A stretch of 64,000 nt of DNA from the NCBI RefSeq assembly GCF_038396675.1, contig NC_088933.1, forward strand, positions 33,585,001 through 33,649,000. The letters are read 5' to 3'. This document shows positions 14,504-28,934 of this stretch, piece after piece. Each line of letters begins with the position of its first letter. Positions within the stretch are counted from its first letter, which is position 1. A program made the translations under genes and the position numbers. This stretch comes from Hydra vulgaris (lineage: Eukaryota > Cnidaria > Hydrozoa > Anthoathecata > Hydridae). The notes under the pieces are model-generated. The model ran no database searches. It was not told the DNA's origin and worked only from the letters and a program-made list of their open reading frames with translations.

Positions 14504-14564
14504 CGTTTGGCCATGATTTTTTTTTACGATCGGCCAACTTTGCCAAGCTTGTGCCAGGCTTAAA

Positions 14565-16030
14565 CCATATTTGTGATCAAATGTGTTTGCGCATGTGTTA
14601 TTTTATAAAACTTGTCTTATTTCACTTTGTAACTAATGTCAGTTACCGTCAATTACTTTTTAAGTATTGATTTCTATTTGTTTGTGTTATTTTTTTTTGT
14701 TTTTTCATTTTCATTTTTTTACTTTAGTATAACATTTTTAACAATAACTTTATACTTAGGAATGGTTTTTTTTTCATTTTTTCGTTTTCGTTTTTCATTT
14801 TTTTACTTAAGTATAACATTTTTTTTATAGTATAATACTCATTCTTGGCATTAAATAGCAAGACAAGTTTTTTATGATAATGATGTTAATGATCAACTGA
14901 AAAAATAAATTTGTCATGATATGTGTAAAACTAAACCTTTATTTGGAAAGTTCAAATTCTTTCAATTTATCGTCTACAGTAAGTACAAATTTTTTGGTGA
15001 CATTAAGGTGAATAGCTGCTAAATATATTTTTATCAATTTAACAGTCACACTTTGAAAGCATTAGAAAGGTGGATATAAAGCAAATGTTGAATGGTGCAT
15101 CTTACGCTGGTTACCAAACTCTTAACAGAAGGTAGTTTTACAAAACTTGTATTTTTTGTCTTGAATTTTATTTATTTTATTTTATTAGTGTGTTATTTTA
15201 AACTTTTTTTACTCAATGCAAAGATTCTTTTTATTACAGTTTTTATGTTTATTCACATTTATTTACATTTTTTTCACTTTTAGCTGTTTAGCATGGTTTG
15301 GTTGTAATATGTAAAACAATCATTGTATTTTCTTTATTATCTTTTAATTTTTTGCCTTTAATTCTATCATGATCGATGTTTGATCCTTTTTTTTTAATCA
15401 ATTTTTATATACACATGCAGTTTAGTTTTTTTATATATAAAAATAAATAAACACTTGCTTGAATTAATTGTATAATGTAAAAATAAATAAAAACTTGCTT
15501 GGATTAATTCTTGACAGCAATGTAGAGTGATTTGTCAAGGAACGTAATAAATATAAATATAATAAGTAGTAAGTGTAAATGTAATTTTTCAAGTGCATAT
15601 GTCTTATATTAGGAACGACTCAATTGTTTTATTTTCGATCTATCAGGAGTAATTAGACATGCAAGAAAGATTGCAGTAAAGTGCAAAGTTGGGGAGTATC
15701 GATATTTATCGATAGATTTAAGAAATGATGGTCAAGCTTTTGCTAATCTTAAACCTTTATATGAATATGAATTGTATATTGTTTAACTTTTATTGAAATA
15801 TAAAATATTTATTGATACATAACGTATTGCAAAAACGATGGACTTATTTTTTTACATTCTATTTTATGTTTCGAAATATCTCATTAGTTATGTTTTTGCG
15901 TATACCTTTTTTGAGTGAGGTTTGACTTATTTTCATATTTTTTTGTCCGGCAGTTTATTACGGTTTCGAACGCAGGAAAGTATACGAATTCCACCTAATT
16001 TAAATTCTACAACGTGCTAAGTATTAATTA
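14565..16030. other. AT-rich non-coding stretch
   Basis: T-rich low-complexity sequence, including two similar 'tttacttaagtataacattttt' phrases near 14720 and 14810. No supported gene. Confidence 0.5.
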
Positions 16031-16032
16031 TA

Positions 16033-16939
16033 GGGTAGATTAGGGTAATATGAGCACCTTAAGCAAAAATTGGAATAATTTCAAAAATAATTAAGCTGGA
16101 TTCAAAAAACAATAATTAGGGATTTCTTTTCATGATCCACTTAGATGTTTGGGCACCCGAAATTTTTACTTAAAAACACAGAAGTTTTAAAAAAGTCACA
16201 AAAATGCTCATATTACCCAGACCACTTAGTAATATGAGCACTTTAAATTAGTTTACAAAAAAACATTAATTTTGTAAAAAAAAATACCAACCTGACAATT
16301 GGAACTAATTTTTGGAATATAATGATTCGTTATTAACAAAACTTATTAAAAGATCAAATTTTAAGCCACTTTTTGTTGAAACAATACTGCTATGTTTTCC
16401 GCAAGATAAAAAAAAATTAGTTCGTTATTTTTTCAATTTTATCAACTCAAACCTTTGAGCAATAAAAATTCAATTTTTTTGAATTTAAATTACAGAAAAA
16501 TATTTAGCATTGTTACAATATTAAAGAGTTTTACTATATTTTATTTTTATTCAAAAAACCAAATAAAACCACAGCTTTTTTAGGACTTAAGAATAAATAA
16601 TTTCAATGAAAAATACTGGGTAATTTGAGCATGCTCATATTACACAAAAATGGCATCTTTAAAGTCAAAACTAAATAGTTCCATGCATTGTTTTTCGCGC
16701 CACAATTTTATTCATGCGTGATGATATTATTTTAAAAGCGCAAAAAATTTAACAGCGTTTTAATTATACGATACCCGCTAATTACTGCATATATATTTAC
16801 ACTAATTTTACTGATTCCTGTAATCACCACATAAAGTCGATTCAAGAAATACATAGCAACTTTAACTTCACTGCTTACATCTAAGAAATCTTTAAGTATG
16901 CTCATATTACCAAGGTGCTCATATTACCCTAATCTACCC
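16033..16939. mobile_element. TA-flanked MITE, 907 bp
   Basis: Seen: inverted terminal repeats of about 28 bases, identical by eye (GGGTAGATTAGGGTAATATG, then AGCACCTT), flanked by TA at 16031-16032 and 16940-16941. The word TAATATGAGCA or its complement recurs inside (near 16207, 16231, 16623, 16635, 16906, 16918). No coding frame. Known: TA duplication is typical of Tc1/mariner-type insertion. Inferred: non-autonomous, with repeated sub-motifs that could be transposase binding sites. Confidence 0.85.
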
Positions 16940-16944
16940 TAAAT

Positions 16945-17440
16945 AAAAATAACGAATTAAAAATAATAAAACAAAATTAACATAAAAATGAGCAATGGCA
17001 CAGCAACGCCGGGTAAAAGTAATTAAAATAGATAAAAAAGAAACCAAAAATAACATTAAAATAAGCACTGGCGAAGCAAGGGCTAAAACGGCTCCCATCC
17101 ATTGAACGGTGAGTAACACGTGCTTGTCGGCCGATGGTGGGCCATGCATGGAGCAAGCATGGCAAATTTCCTGAATTCGCTTCTAATGTTGATCAATAAG
17201 CGCATTATATAGTTAATTAGTAATAATAAACTTGCACAAATATTAAGGGGGCAGTATAACAAAAAGCAGCTGTTTTATTTTAGATTAAATAGCATAAATT
17301 TTGTTTAGCGTCAACTGAAACTTGAAAAATTTGCATATACCATACAATCTATGCTAAGATACTGTAACGTTGGTCATTTAAGAATAAAAATAATAAAATA
17401 AAATGCAAAAAAGGCATGGAGTTAACAATTAAGTTTCAAT
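16945..17440. other. Non-coding stretch
   Basis: The minus-strand open frames near 16934-17165 show no recognisable domain. GCCATGCATGG-type words near 17130 resemble 14425-14450. No gene supported. Confidence 0.4.
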
Positions 17441-17444
17441 TATA

Positions 17445-19542
<2,098 letters not shown>

Positions 19543-19636
<94 letters not shown>

Positions 19637-19699
19637 AAATATATGTTACTATTACCCGCAGTACCAGGAATTAGCTAAATGCTAATGTTTATAATATAA

Positions 19700-19787
<88 letters not shown>

Positions 19788-19843
19788 TGTTACTATTACC
19801 CGCAGTACCAGGAATTAGCTAAATGCTAATGTTAATAATATAA

Positions 19844-19925
<82 letters not shown>

Positions 19926-19975
19926 TGTTACTATTACCCGCAGTACCAGGAATTAGCTAAATGCTAATGTTTATA

Positions 19976-20040
<65 letters not shown>
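19543..20040. repeat. Three-copy minisatellite joined by (TA)n tracts
   Basis: Seen: a unit of about 65 bases (TGTTACTATTACCCGCAGTA, then CCAGGAATTAGCTAAATGCT) occurs at about 19636, 19780 and 19918, with periods of 144 and 138 bases. Each copy is preceded by a (TA)n tract and followed by AATATAATCTAA-like sequence. The copies differ by one or two bases. It directly adjoins the Tc1 right end. Confidence 0.9.
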
Positions 20041-20044
<4 letters not shown>

Positions 20045-21540
20045 TCGTCCTTTTGTTTTTTGTATATAAATTTAGGTCTCCAAAATCGCTTACCGTTTCA
20101 CTTTTCTTTTAAATTTTCTATTCTTATCTCAAATGAATTTAGAAACATAACGTCGCAACTAGCATTGGCTACTCATAGTTTTAACACCAAATATTTATTG
20201 TTGTCATTACAAAAAAACATCAATAGTATTGGTTTTACTAATTATTTCTAAAGAGCTTGGACTTGAAAAGTCTTGAAAAATTGTTAATGAGCTGTGGGAT
20301 TTCGTCGAACTAAGCCTTAACAAACTATTGCGTGTTTTTTATTTAAAAAAATCGGCCCATTTTTGTCACTAAGTATTATTAATAAAATTCATCTATCTTC
20401 GATGATGTAAATGCAAAATTATTTCAATAAAGATTTTATTAATTCTCAAAAGTTAAATGGATGGCAGCAGCAGCAAAAAAAAAAAACAAAAAAAAAAATA
20501 CTATTTCTATTATAAAATGAGTCATTTCTCAATCGCAATTCCTTAATTCTCGAACCATCTAGTTAACAAATAATAAAACCCTTTTAGTTACTAATTTCCC
20601 AGGTTTGCTATAAACCTCGTATTCAGATTAAGGCCAACTCTAGTTTAATTTTTGTAAGAAAAAACAGGTCATAAATGGGTAGTTAAACAAGATTACGACC
20701 AAAGATTATTTTGTTATAAATATTTTTTGCATTTGATATCTGGTCAGGAAAAAAACACCCACGTCGCTCTCACTTTGTTAACTGAATTTACTATTTTGTT
20801 ATTTACACAGTAAAAACTTTTACACAAGATTCCATATATTTATGTTAAACTCATTTAACATTCATGTTATAACTACTCATAAATAAATTGCTAGAGCAAA
20901 TCAGACAAAACACTGGAGCGATGGTGCAGCACGGGACTGTGATAACAGATTTATACGTAAAACTTGCAGGTCACGGCGCCAATAATGACTGTTAGCTAAA
21001 AATTAAAAATTAAATTTTTATTGTGCAATATATATTGAGACACTATAAGTCGATCATAGCATAGTTTTAAATGCTTAATACAAGTTTATAAACTTATTTT
21101 TTTTAATTTTTACCAACACCGGCCTCATTTACACCACATTATTAATAAATTTTTATTTGGTATAAACAAAGAAACTGTATCCCTGAACTCGAACTGATCA
21201 ATGTATGTATAACTGATCAAGCTTTATACTATGAGGTAATACTCCTCATTATAGTATAAAGCTTGCACATTTCATCTCATAGAAATTAGTGTAACAGCAG
21301 TTATAAAATATAGAGGTAATTCATTCCATCTTCCGTTTATTTGAACTAAAAAGAAATACAACCCCTAGTTTGATTTAAAAAATAATTTCCACTCCTTACA
21401 TTATAAGTACTATTACCTTACCCTCTTTCATTTCTACTTGACTATGTATTAAGCATTTGAGAATAACACTTCAAATATAAAAAAATCTTAAAAAAAAAAC
21501 TTACTTTTAGAAAAGGTTTGCTATATTCATTTCCAACAAC
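20045..21540. other. Mostly unique AT-rich stretch
   Basis: No supported gene. Poly-A with a CAGCAGCAG run near 20466. A tRNA-like fragment near 20925-20985 is too degraded to call. Confidence 0.5.
21218..21265. repeat. Palindrome, 19-22 bp arms
   Basis: CAAGCTTTATACTAT-GAGG is mirrored by CCTCATTATAGTATAAAGC and on to TTG, with a two-base difference and a 7 base centre. Confidence 0.8.
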
Positions 21541-21544
21541 AGAA

Positions 21545-21652
21545 ATTGGATTGCTGGTATCATTGACCAAGCTATATGCATTTCCGATAACAATAACTGG
21601 ATTGCTGGTATCATGACCAAGCTATATGCATTTCCAATAACAACTGTTATTA
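21545..21652. repeat. 51 bp tandem duplication
   Basis: GGATTGCTGGTATCATTGAC... through CATTTCCGATAACAA is repeated with a 51 base period and a few differences. Confidence 0.85.
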
Positions 21653-21654
21653 TT

Positions 21655-22045
21655 TCATAGGTTTATGCATCATATTAACAGCAATTGAAATGCCAGAATG
21701 CAGCAATATCATTTAATTTCAATTCAGTGATAAAGAAGAAACATAGAATACTAAAACATACCGAATGTAATAAAATTTAATAATTAGTGAAAATGTAAAA
21801 CTTTTTATAAATAAACAATATACCGAGAATATTTCAAATTAAAATTGAGATTTTGAAAGTATAACCTGCAACATTGAAAATGTATATAAAAAAATAATGC
21901 TCCATATCTATCATCATATATATAATAACCTTGTAACAATATAACTTCAACAACTATAACTATAACAGTTGTAATCAACAATAACTTCAACAGTTTAATA
22001 TACCAGATTACATTAACAACTTGTGACATTTTTTAACTGATCTAA
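21655..22045. other. Non-coding stretch downstream of the MULE gene
   Basis: Probably the 3' flank of the minus-strand gene that ends at about 22048. No separate gene seen. Confidence 0.4.
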
Positions 22046-24487
22046 CCTTAGGTTTTTGTTGTGTACATCTGGCAATTATGACAGTTCCATAAAACATCTT
22101 CCTTTTTATATGCACTGTGGAATTTTTTGACATTCACGATGAAACCAATTTTTACACGTAGAACATTGAGCCATTTGCCTGCAAAAGCAAATCCATTAGT
22201 TGTTATAAATAAAAAGTTATAAATGGAACAATTGATTCTAATTATAACTTTATATGTATATACTAACAAAAATTATAGTGAAACAACCATTTATAACATT
22301 ACCATGCAAAACCAATACGGTCACCTACTAAAGTTAGAGAAAATAAAATGAACTATTTATCAATCGATTGTATATCAAAGTTTTTCTTCTCCAAGCTAGA
22401 CTTACATTGCAACAACTAAGGAGCCTCACCAACTCCAAGTTTAACATCATGTTTAAAACATTATTTGAAAAGTTGGAACATACCTATTAAAAATTTGTTC
22501 ATCTTCAAGGATCCAAAACATGCAACAAGAACAATGTAGAGGAATATGGAAACTCTTTGCTACACATCTCCTCAACACAGAAGGGGTAATGGCAGTTGGG
22601 AAGACATCTAACCGGTAGTTTAGTATACAGTTGAGAAGATGCTCATTTTACTTTGCTCAAACATAAGCGTACTTGGTGGTATCTTGTTTGCTTCAAGTAC
22701 CTGTCGAGCCCACGCAATAGCATAGAGACCGCAATCTACACCATTTGTTTGATGTTGAATTGGTAGAACTTTAATAACAATTTTTTTTTGTTGGCAGTGT
22801 AAGATAGAGCATATTTGTCTTTTTGTCTCAATACTTATTGAACCCTGAAAGAGACTGTCAAAAATATATATCTCCCCAGGCTTGCAATCATATAACGCAA
22901 ACCCAATGTAGATTTCCATCATGAAGAATTTGTACAAATGGATTGCTTGGACATATATCAAAAGACATAACCTTTCCTTTAATCAGATCTTGCAGACCAA
23001 TATTAATGTTAAACTGAATTGACATAATTTGTTGAAAAAAGTGAATGACATTGTCATTAAGCATTTTCCCTTTTTCTATGCCATTCCTTTCTGAATCTCC
23101 AATCAATGAGCATTTTAGATCACTAATAGAGTGCAAATCCCTTATAAGATGGAAATTATCTTTAACTATGTTGGCCTCATCAAACTCTTAACAAATATCC
23201 AATAATACTATTTTTTCTTGACATTCACTACTTTCAATTTTTATCAACTCATTGGGTACTGCAAACATTTCACAATTTTCATCAAGTATGTGATTAGTTA
23301 AAATTTCAGTCATACAAGATTCATTTTTTTCTTTGGAGATGACATATATTTTACACCAACTCTTTTTGGCATTTTTCTTTTGTGTTGAACAGGAAAATTA
23401 ACAAGATGTGGTAAATTTGTATCTGACTTGATCCAGGTTTCTGGTTTTTTGTCTGGAAGGAGAATAACCCCTTGCTCTTTTTTAAGAGTTTCTTCAAAGC
23501 TTGCTTTAAATTTATAAAGCTCATCAAACAATTTGTCTGTTGCTATATGAGAGTCACATAAATGTGTCAAATTTATTATTGCATTTAGAAGCTCACGACA
23601 TGCTGCTGGTGTGTGTCTTACCTGTGGGAGACTATGGGGTATATTTTGATCAAGATTTGAGACTTTCCTATTTATAGAACAAATACTGTGTAATGCCTGA
23701 TTATGTTCAGGTGGCACAGATTCATGCAGTTGTTCTTCAAGACTATTCATTTTTAATGATTTATTGTTTAAAGCCAAATCTAAAAAAATATTTTCATCTG
23801 GCAATGCGCCAAGCACAAAATATGCTGAATCTCTAAAAGAGGAACCAAAATCAGACCACAATTTTCTTTAATAAAAATGGCAAAAAAATGCTTGCACGGA
23901 TATGCACTATATAACCAAGCTGAACATGAACAAATTTTTTGCACCACCAAGATAGCATTGGTAAGTTTCTCTACTATTACTTGAAATGAAGCAACATTGT
24001 ATAATCTGTCTGTTATTGCGCTAACTCTGACTAAATCCATGCTTATTACTTTGTCTATCATTTTCATACAATTTTTTACTAAAGGTTGTGGACGATTTGT
24101 CAAAAATGTTGGAATGTTATTCTTATATTTTCTGTAAGATGAATGCGCTCTCCTATTTTTATCAACATAGCTAAAAGAAAAGAAATTGTCTAGTTAGCCC
24201 AGATTTAATCTAATTTAGTTTACTAATACAATAATGGTAACAACGATATTATTTTTGAAAGTTTGAAATAAACATATAATTACTGCTTTTTATTTTTGTA
24301 ATCAGCAGCACTTATATATAAGTGGCTGTAGCATAATTAACATAAATGACTAACTTTTCGTAATTGTGAGGAAGAGATTCCTCTATACAGATACTAAGCA
24401 TAGCTGTCAGAGAAGAATTGGTTTTGTCGTTCAGTACCATTGTTAGTATTAATATTTCACAATAAACGTTGTTGTTGAAAAGCAAAT

Positions 24488-24569
24488 ACCCATCTCTGAA
24501 ACAGAAGATTAACACTACAAGCAAAAGAACCCATCTCTGAAACAGAAGATTAACACTACAAGCAAAAGG
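24488..24569. repeat. 41 bp tandem duplication
   Basis: ACCCATCTCTGAAACAGAAG... through CAAGCAAAAGA occurs twice, near-identical, inside the MULE pseudogene near an exon start. It duplicates the region of a probable acceptor. Confidence 0.9.
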
Positions 24570-25775
24570 AACATTACTGCAATAAATTAAAGAACAATTA
24601 TTAATAATAGAATTATTATGAAATAATATTAATTTGAAAATATAGTAAATAAATAATTATTGTTAATGACTCTTGCTAAAGGATGGATAAAAACCAAAAT
24701 GTTTTTATTTTTTGTAACATATATACTAACCTTTAGGTTACATAACCAAGTACTATTTAAATACTCTGCTAGTTTTGGGTTACTTTTCCACTCTTCTGAA
24801 TCTTTTAATGCATCAACAGCATTTTGGCAAATTTCCTCTGAAGTTGCATGAGCAATGTTATGCAGTTTTAACTTAACTGCACCTTTAACAACACAACATC
24901 CATTAGCAGTTTTAGAAAGCCATCTCTCCCGAGCTTGCTCTCAATGAAAGTTACAAATTAAAACATTACACCCTAATGAAAAACAGTTGGACTTTGTTTA
25001 TACAATGATTGAGTTAGCATTAAAAAAAATTAAAAAAAAAGATTATAGAGCAACTCTTCACCTGGAAACACTGATTCCAATATCTTTATTTCTTCATTTG
25101 AGTAATCAGTTAAACAAAACTTTTGTTGAAATGTAGGGATCCATTTTTTAATGCACAATAACACTTCTGTGATAGCAGATATGGTTTCATTTTCACACAG
25201 AAAAACAGCTACAACCTGATAATCAATGTTTGTTTTAACAACCATAAAAAAAAAGCGGTAAAGCATACCTAGTTGTGCGATATGTTGCATCAAAAAAAAT
25301 AAGGTCAGTTCCATATCACAAGAGTAATCTTTTTTTGCCAATGATATTTGGCAAAAATCATATTTGATATTTGGATAAATAAACAACAATTAATCCTTAA
25401 GCTCAGGATCATTCCTATCAGCAATATTTACACCTTTTGGTCTAAACTTTATCATTGCTTCTTGAAAAGTTATTTGCCATTCATTTACTTTATCATGCAA
25501 ACATTCTTGGTCAAAAATTCTTTATCAAAGATCTGCGAAGCTTTCTTCTTGCATTCAGCATATGATTTCGAATGGTCTTATCTATCAGAAAGTAACGTTT
25601 GTTTGTACTTTATAAATTACTATTGGCAGTAAATTCTGCATCAACCAAAAATTCAAGATGCTCATTTCTGATACAGTATTAACATTTTTTTTTACTCGAA
25701 AGCTAGGATATATATATAAAGAAAAAAGTATAGAAAAGGTCAGTGTGGAACAGACTTACAAAAACCCATATTTTT

Positions 25776-25828
25776 TTATTAATATATACTAGTTGATCCG
25801 GGTCGGATCAACTAGTATATATTAATAA
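25776..25828. repeat. Perfect 25 bp palindrome, 3 bp loop
   Basis: The left arm 25776-25800 ends ACTAGTTGATCCG; the right arm 25804-25828 is its exact reverse complement; the loop is GGT. It lies in an intron position of the MULE pseudogene. Confidence 0.95.
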
Positions 25829-27239
25829 CATAACAATACTAATACTATAACAATACAATACCTCAAACTCTGGAAAATCAACAATTTCTTTAATATAAAC
25901 CTTGGCAAAGCAATTAAATTTTTTGGTATCCTGCAGAAAGACTCAAGAAACTGACTGAAAAAGACTGCAGAAAGACTTTTTAGTATCCTGCAGAAAGACT
26001 TTTTTTGGCAATAGTGATCTGTACTCTACACATTAAAATAAACGAATGCAAGTTAAATGAGATAAAATCTTAATGCAGATCTGTTATTTATGATATAAAT
26101 ACAAATATAAATGTTAAAGAATATTATAATGTCAAATTATAATCTTTGTAATATATGTAATTATAACTTTTATTATAGAAAAGAAGTATGAAATTATGAT
26201 TTAAAATTAAGTTTCAAAAAAATGATTAAAACTTACAGCTTGTTCATTTTTCTTTTTACTATACTGGACCTTTTTTAATATTTTGGTCTTTTCCATGCTG
26301 ACAGTCAAGTTTTGTCCGTGTTGACACAATGAATGGTACTCCTGTGTAGGCAAAATCTTTGTCTTCATAAAACAACTTGTGTTCTTTCTTAAACAATTCT
26401 AAATGAAATAAATTACACTTCTTCATTTTATTACAATGTTACAGGGGGAAAAACATGAAATAGAGTTAAGCAATTGCTACAGTTAGACAAAACTTTATCT
26501 ACAGATTATTTAATTAATTTGCCAACCTTCAAAGCTCTTTTCCATGCTACCTGTACAAATAACAACATAATGCACTGTGTGCAACATTTCGTGCTCTGCA
26601 ATTTTTGCACAAACATTTGCATAGGTGGCAAAAACATGCTTGACCACAGGTACTGTAGATTCAACTGACAACATTAGTTCTGAAAATAGTAAATTATTTT
26701 TAAGATCATAAAACCAGTGCTCTTTTAGTAAATGATTAGGAATCACATAAGATAATAAAGAATCTTCCCCACTGAATGTACTAAATCAAGAGAGCAGCTA
26801 CCTTCGTTCATTTTACAATCAAAAATTAATGCACAAATTTCAAAAATAAGCTAAATAAATAAAATAAAGTTAACTGCTTAAGAAAATAAACATTAAAAAA
26901 GTAATATCAGGAATAGATGAATAAGACATTTTTAAATAATATTGTTGTTTATTTCTCTCCTCCGGCGTCTGCCTTGTAGAAATATTAATAGTGAATACAA
27001 TGGCATTAATTATAAGACGGTCCACTGTTCCACTACTAAGTCATATATAAAACTCACAAGAGTTAAATACTTAATATAAAAAAAAAAGAAAACCTCACAT
27101 ACACAAAAAAAAAAAGAAACGAAAATGAAATAAAATCAAAAAACAAAACAAACAAAAAAAAAACAACAACAAGAAAAACATAAAAAGCAAGATTCGAAAA
27201 TAATCGAAAAAGTTCCAAAAAATAATAAGACATTTTTAA

Positions 27240-27465
27240 ATAAATGTACTTTCGAACGACACTTAACGCACGAGGTGGATTTTAAATTTTGATATAGTTT
27301 TATAGTTTTAAAATACATCAAAATTACGCATGCGTTAACATTTTTCTAGGTCTGCGATTTTAGTAAATTCAGAAATGTCCTTTTGAACGACATTATTTAG
27401 CACTAACCTACGTGATATTAAAACGTGATATTAAAAAACGTGATATTAAAATCTAAGAATTATTA
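27240..27465. repeat. Dispersed repeat, inverted partner of 9757-9905
   Basis: About 150 bases (27255-27425) are the reverse complement of 9757-9905, about 90 % by eye. Three ACGTGATATTAAAA units follow at 27411-27450. The repeat occupies the gap between two divergently oriented copies of the MULE-type gene, so it could hold their promoter or be a terminal inverted repeat. No 9-base target duplication was found. Confidence 0.7.
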
Positions 27466-28079
27466 AAGCAAACAAAAACAAAGATTATGGATTTATCTAT
27501 ATATGGTGAAAATTTGAATCTCAGCAGTTCTAATGAAATTAGCTCTGATGATGAAAGCGGAAATATAAAAAAATATAAAAATAAATATATTATATAGTTA
27601 TTAATATATTTTTTAATTTAGAAGTCTGTGAACAAAATTTGAGTATCATTGAAAATGATTGTTTACCTACACATAATATTGTTTATGGTATGTTTTTAGT
27701 CACTGTTACCGTACAAAAACTGCTAGTAGAAAAATCAAATATGTCAATTTAAATTTCTAGCAGTTAACTGCTAGATATTTATTTGCAGATTTGATTTTTT
27801 AACTAGTTAACTGCTAGAAAAACTAACTTAAACTAGTTTTAAACTTCAGATAATAATTTTAAATCACAAACAATTGCAAAAAAATTCTATGTGACAACAA
27901 TTTTTTGTTTTGATTGTTCTTGTGTTGTCTATATAGACAAAATATAGCTATATATGCTACTGATGCCATTTTTTTTCTTATTTCTCCTAGTACTGTAATG
28001 TAAGTTTTTTTAAGCTTAAAAAATTAAATTTAACAAATCAATTAATGTTAAAGCTGTCTTTCAATAAATATTGAACGAA

Positions 28080-28660
28080 GGTGATAATACTCCAATAGTA
28101 ATTTAAACCTGTCTGTCTCTAAACACTGCTCTCATAAATACGGGCATAAATCTATAAAATATCAAAGCATTAAAACTTGGAACAACCTTCCTTATGAACT
28201 AAAAGCTCTCAATTCATTCTCAACCTTTAAAACTAGATTATTCTATTTTTTATTTAAAAAATATAGTTTCTATAATCAATTTTTGTTGTCTTTAGTATTT
28301 TTTTATTTTTTTTTTGAAATTCTATTATATATTTTGTTGTCATTACTATTGCTTATTGTTATTTTTATAAATATTTACATTACTATTATTAACTACTTTT
28401 AACTATTACTACTAATATTAATATTGTTATTATTATTATTATTGTTATTTTTGTTATTATTATTAGTAGTATTATTAACACCGTTATTTTTATGTTATAA
28501 AGTTTATTATTTTTATTATATATTATGAAAATTAGCATTATATTTATTTGAATTAGATATTATTGACATTAGCAGGTGTTTACTTTATATTAGTAAATTT
28601 ACTATTTGTAAACATCCTTGAATGTAAAATCTTATTTCAGAAATAAATTATTGATTGATT
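28080..28660 (+). mobile_element. 5'-truncated CR1/L2-type LINE 3' end with microsatellite tail
   Basis: Seen: NLSVSKHCSHKYGHKSIKYQ then SIKTWNNLPYELKALNSFST and FKTRLFYFLFKKY (28100-28265), matching the C-terminal block of CR1/L2 ORF2 proteins. A 3' UTR rich in TTATTA units follows (28330-28470), ending in ATTGATTGATTGAT (about 28649-28662). Known: CR1/L2 LINEs end in short tandem repeats rather than poly-A. It sits between two exons of the plus-strand MULE-type gene. Confidence 0.75.
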
Positions 28661-28835
28661 GATCACAAAAAATCACAATGTTCTATGGGAAGATGCCATT
28701 CAGTATTCAGGCATACCCCATATGGTTGTTGCTCACAAAATTTTAGATTGTTACCATGGTTTTGATAGGAATATTTCAGCGAAAAACAGTTATAAAAAAA
28801 ATTTAAAAAATGCCGAAGTAATATTATCACATTTA

Positions 28836-28934
28836 TCATTCATACTCAATTAAAAACTTTTATTCTTTTATTTAAATTAAATTCTTGCTTCTCTGAAAAA
28901 ACAAGAATTAAAGTTTTTAATTGAGTATGAATGA
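28836..28934. repeat. Perfect 25 bp inverted repeat, 49 bp spacer
   Basis: 28836-28860 (TCATTCATACTCAATTAAAA onward) and 28910-28934 are exact reverse complements. The spacer holds a second, smaller one (ATTCTTG / CAAGAAT). It lies at the 3' edge of the third exon of the plus MULE-type copy. Confidence 0.9.

Larger units (their letters stand above)
22048..26830 (-). pseudogene. Multi-exon MULE transposase with SWIM, Ulp1 protease and PHD finger
   Basis: Mutator-like transposase gene, read 26.8 to 22.0 kb. Visible pieces: TKLDCQHGKD exon (26237-26398, donor GTAAGT); KKFNCFAKVYIKEIVDFPEF exon (about 25862-25925); main exon(s) with FFDATYRTTRYALPLFF (first Asp, about 25290) and LTDYSNEEIKILESVFPG (second Asp, about 25110); FHREQARERWL-like EQARERWLSKTANGCC (about 24930); NTNNGTERQN (Glu, about 24440); SWIM zinc finger CSCSAWLYSAYPCKHFF (C-x-C ... 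C-x-H, about 23900). Next is an Ulp1/C48 peptidase with His in GNLHWVCVI, Asp in YIFDSLF, and Gln/Cys in QHQTNGVDCGLYA (about 22720-22920), so its H-D-C triad is intact. Last is a PHD-like end, HCSCCMFW ... AQCSTCKNWFHRECQKI ... WNCHNC (about 22100-22560). Frameshifts near 25270, 24420, 23860 and 22640 and stops near 25390 mark a pseudogene, though intron/exon structure is still readable. Known: Ulp1 is fused to some plant MULEs; this domain set with a PHD is inferred here from motifs only. Confidence 0.8.

Noticed and set aside
16934-17165. Two overlapping minus-strand frames of 62-71 codons
   Set aside because: Hydrophobic, no family resemblance, and overlapping in different frames.
20925-20985. 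tRNA-like or SINE fragment (GGTGCAGCACGGGACTG)
   Set aside because: No convincing A and B boxes at proper spacing.
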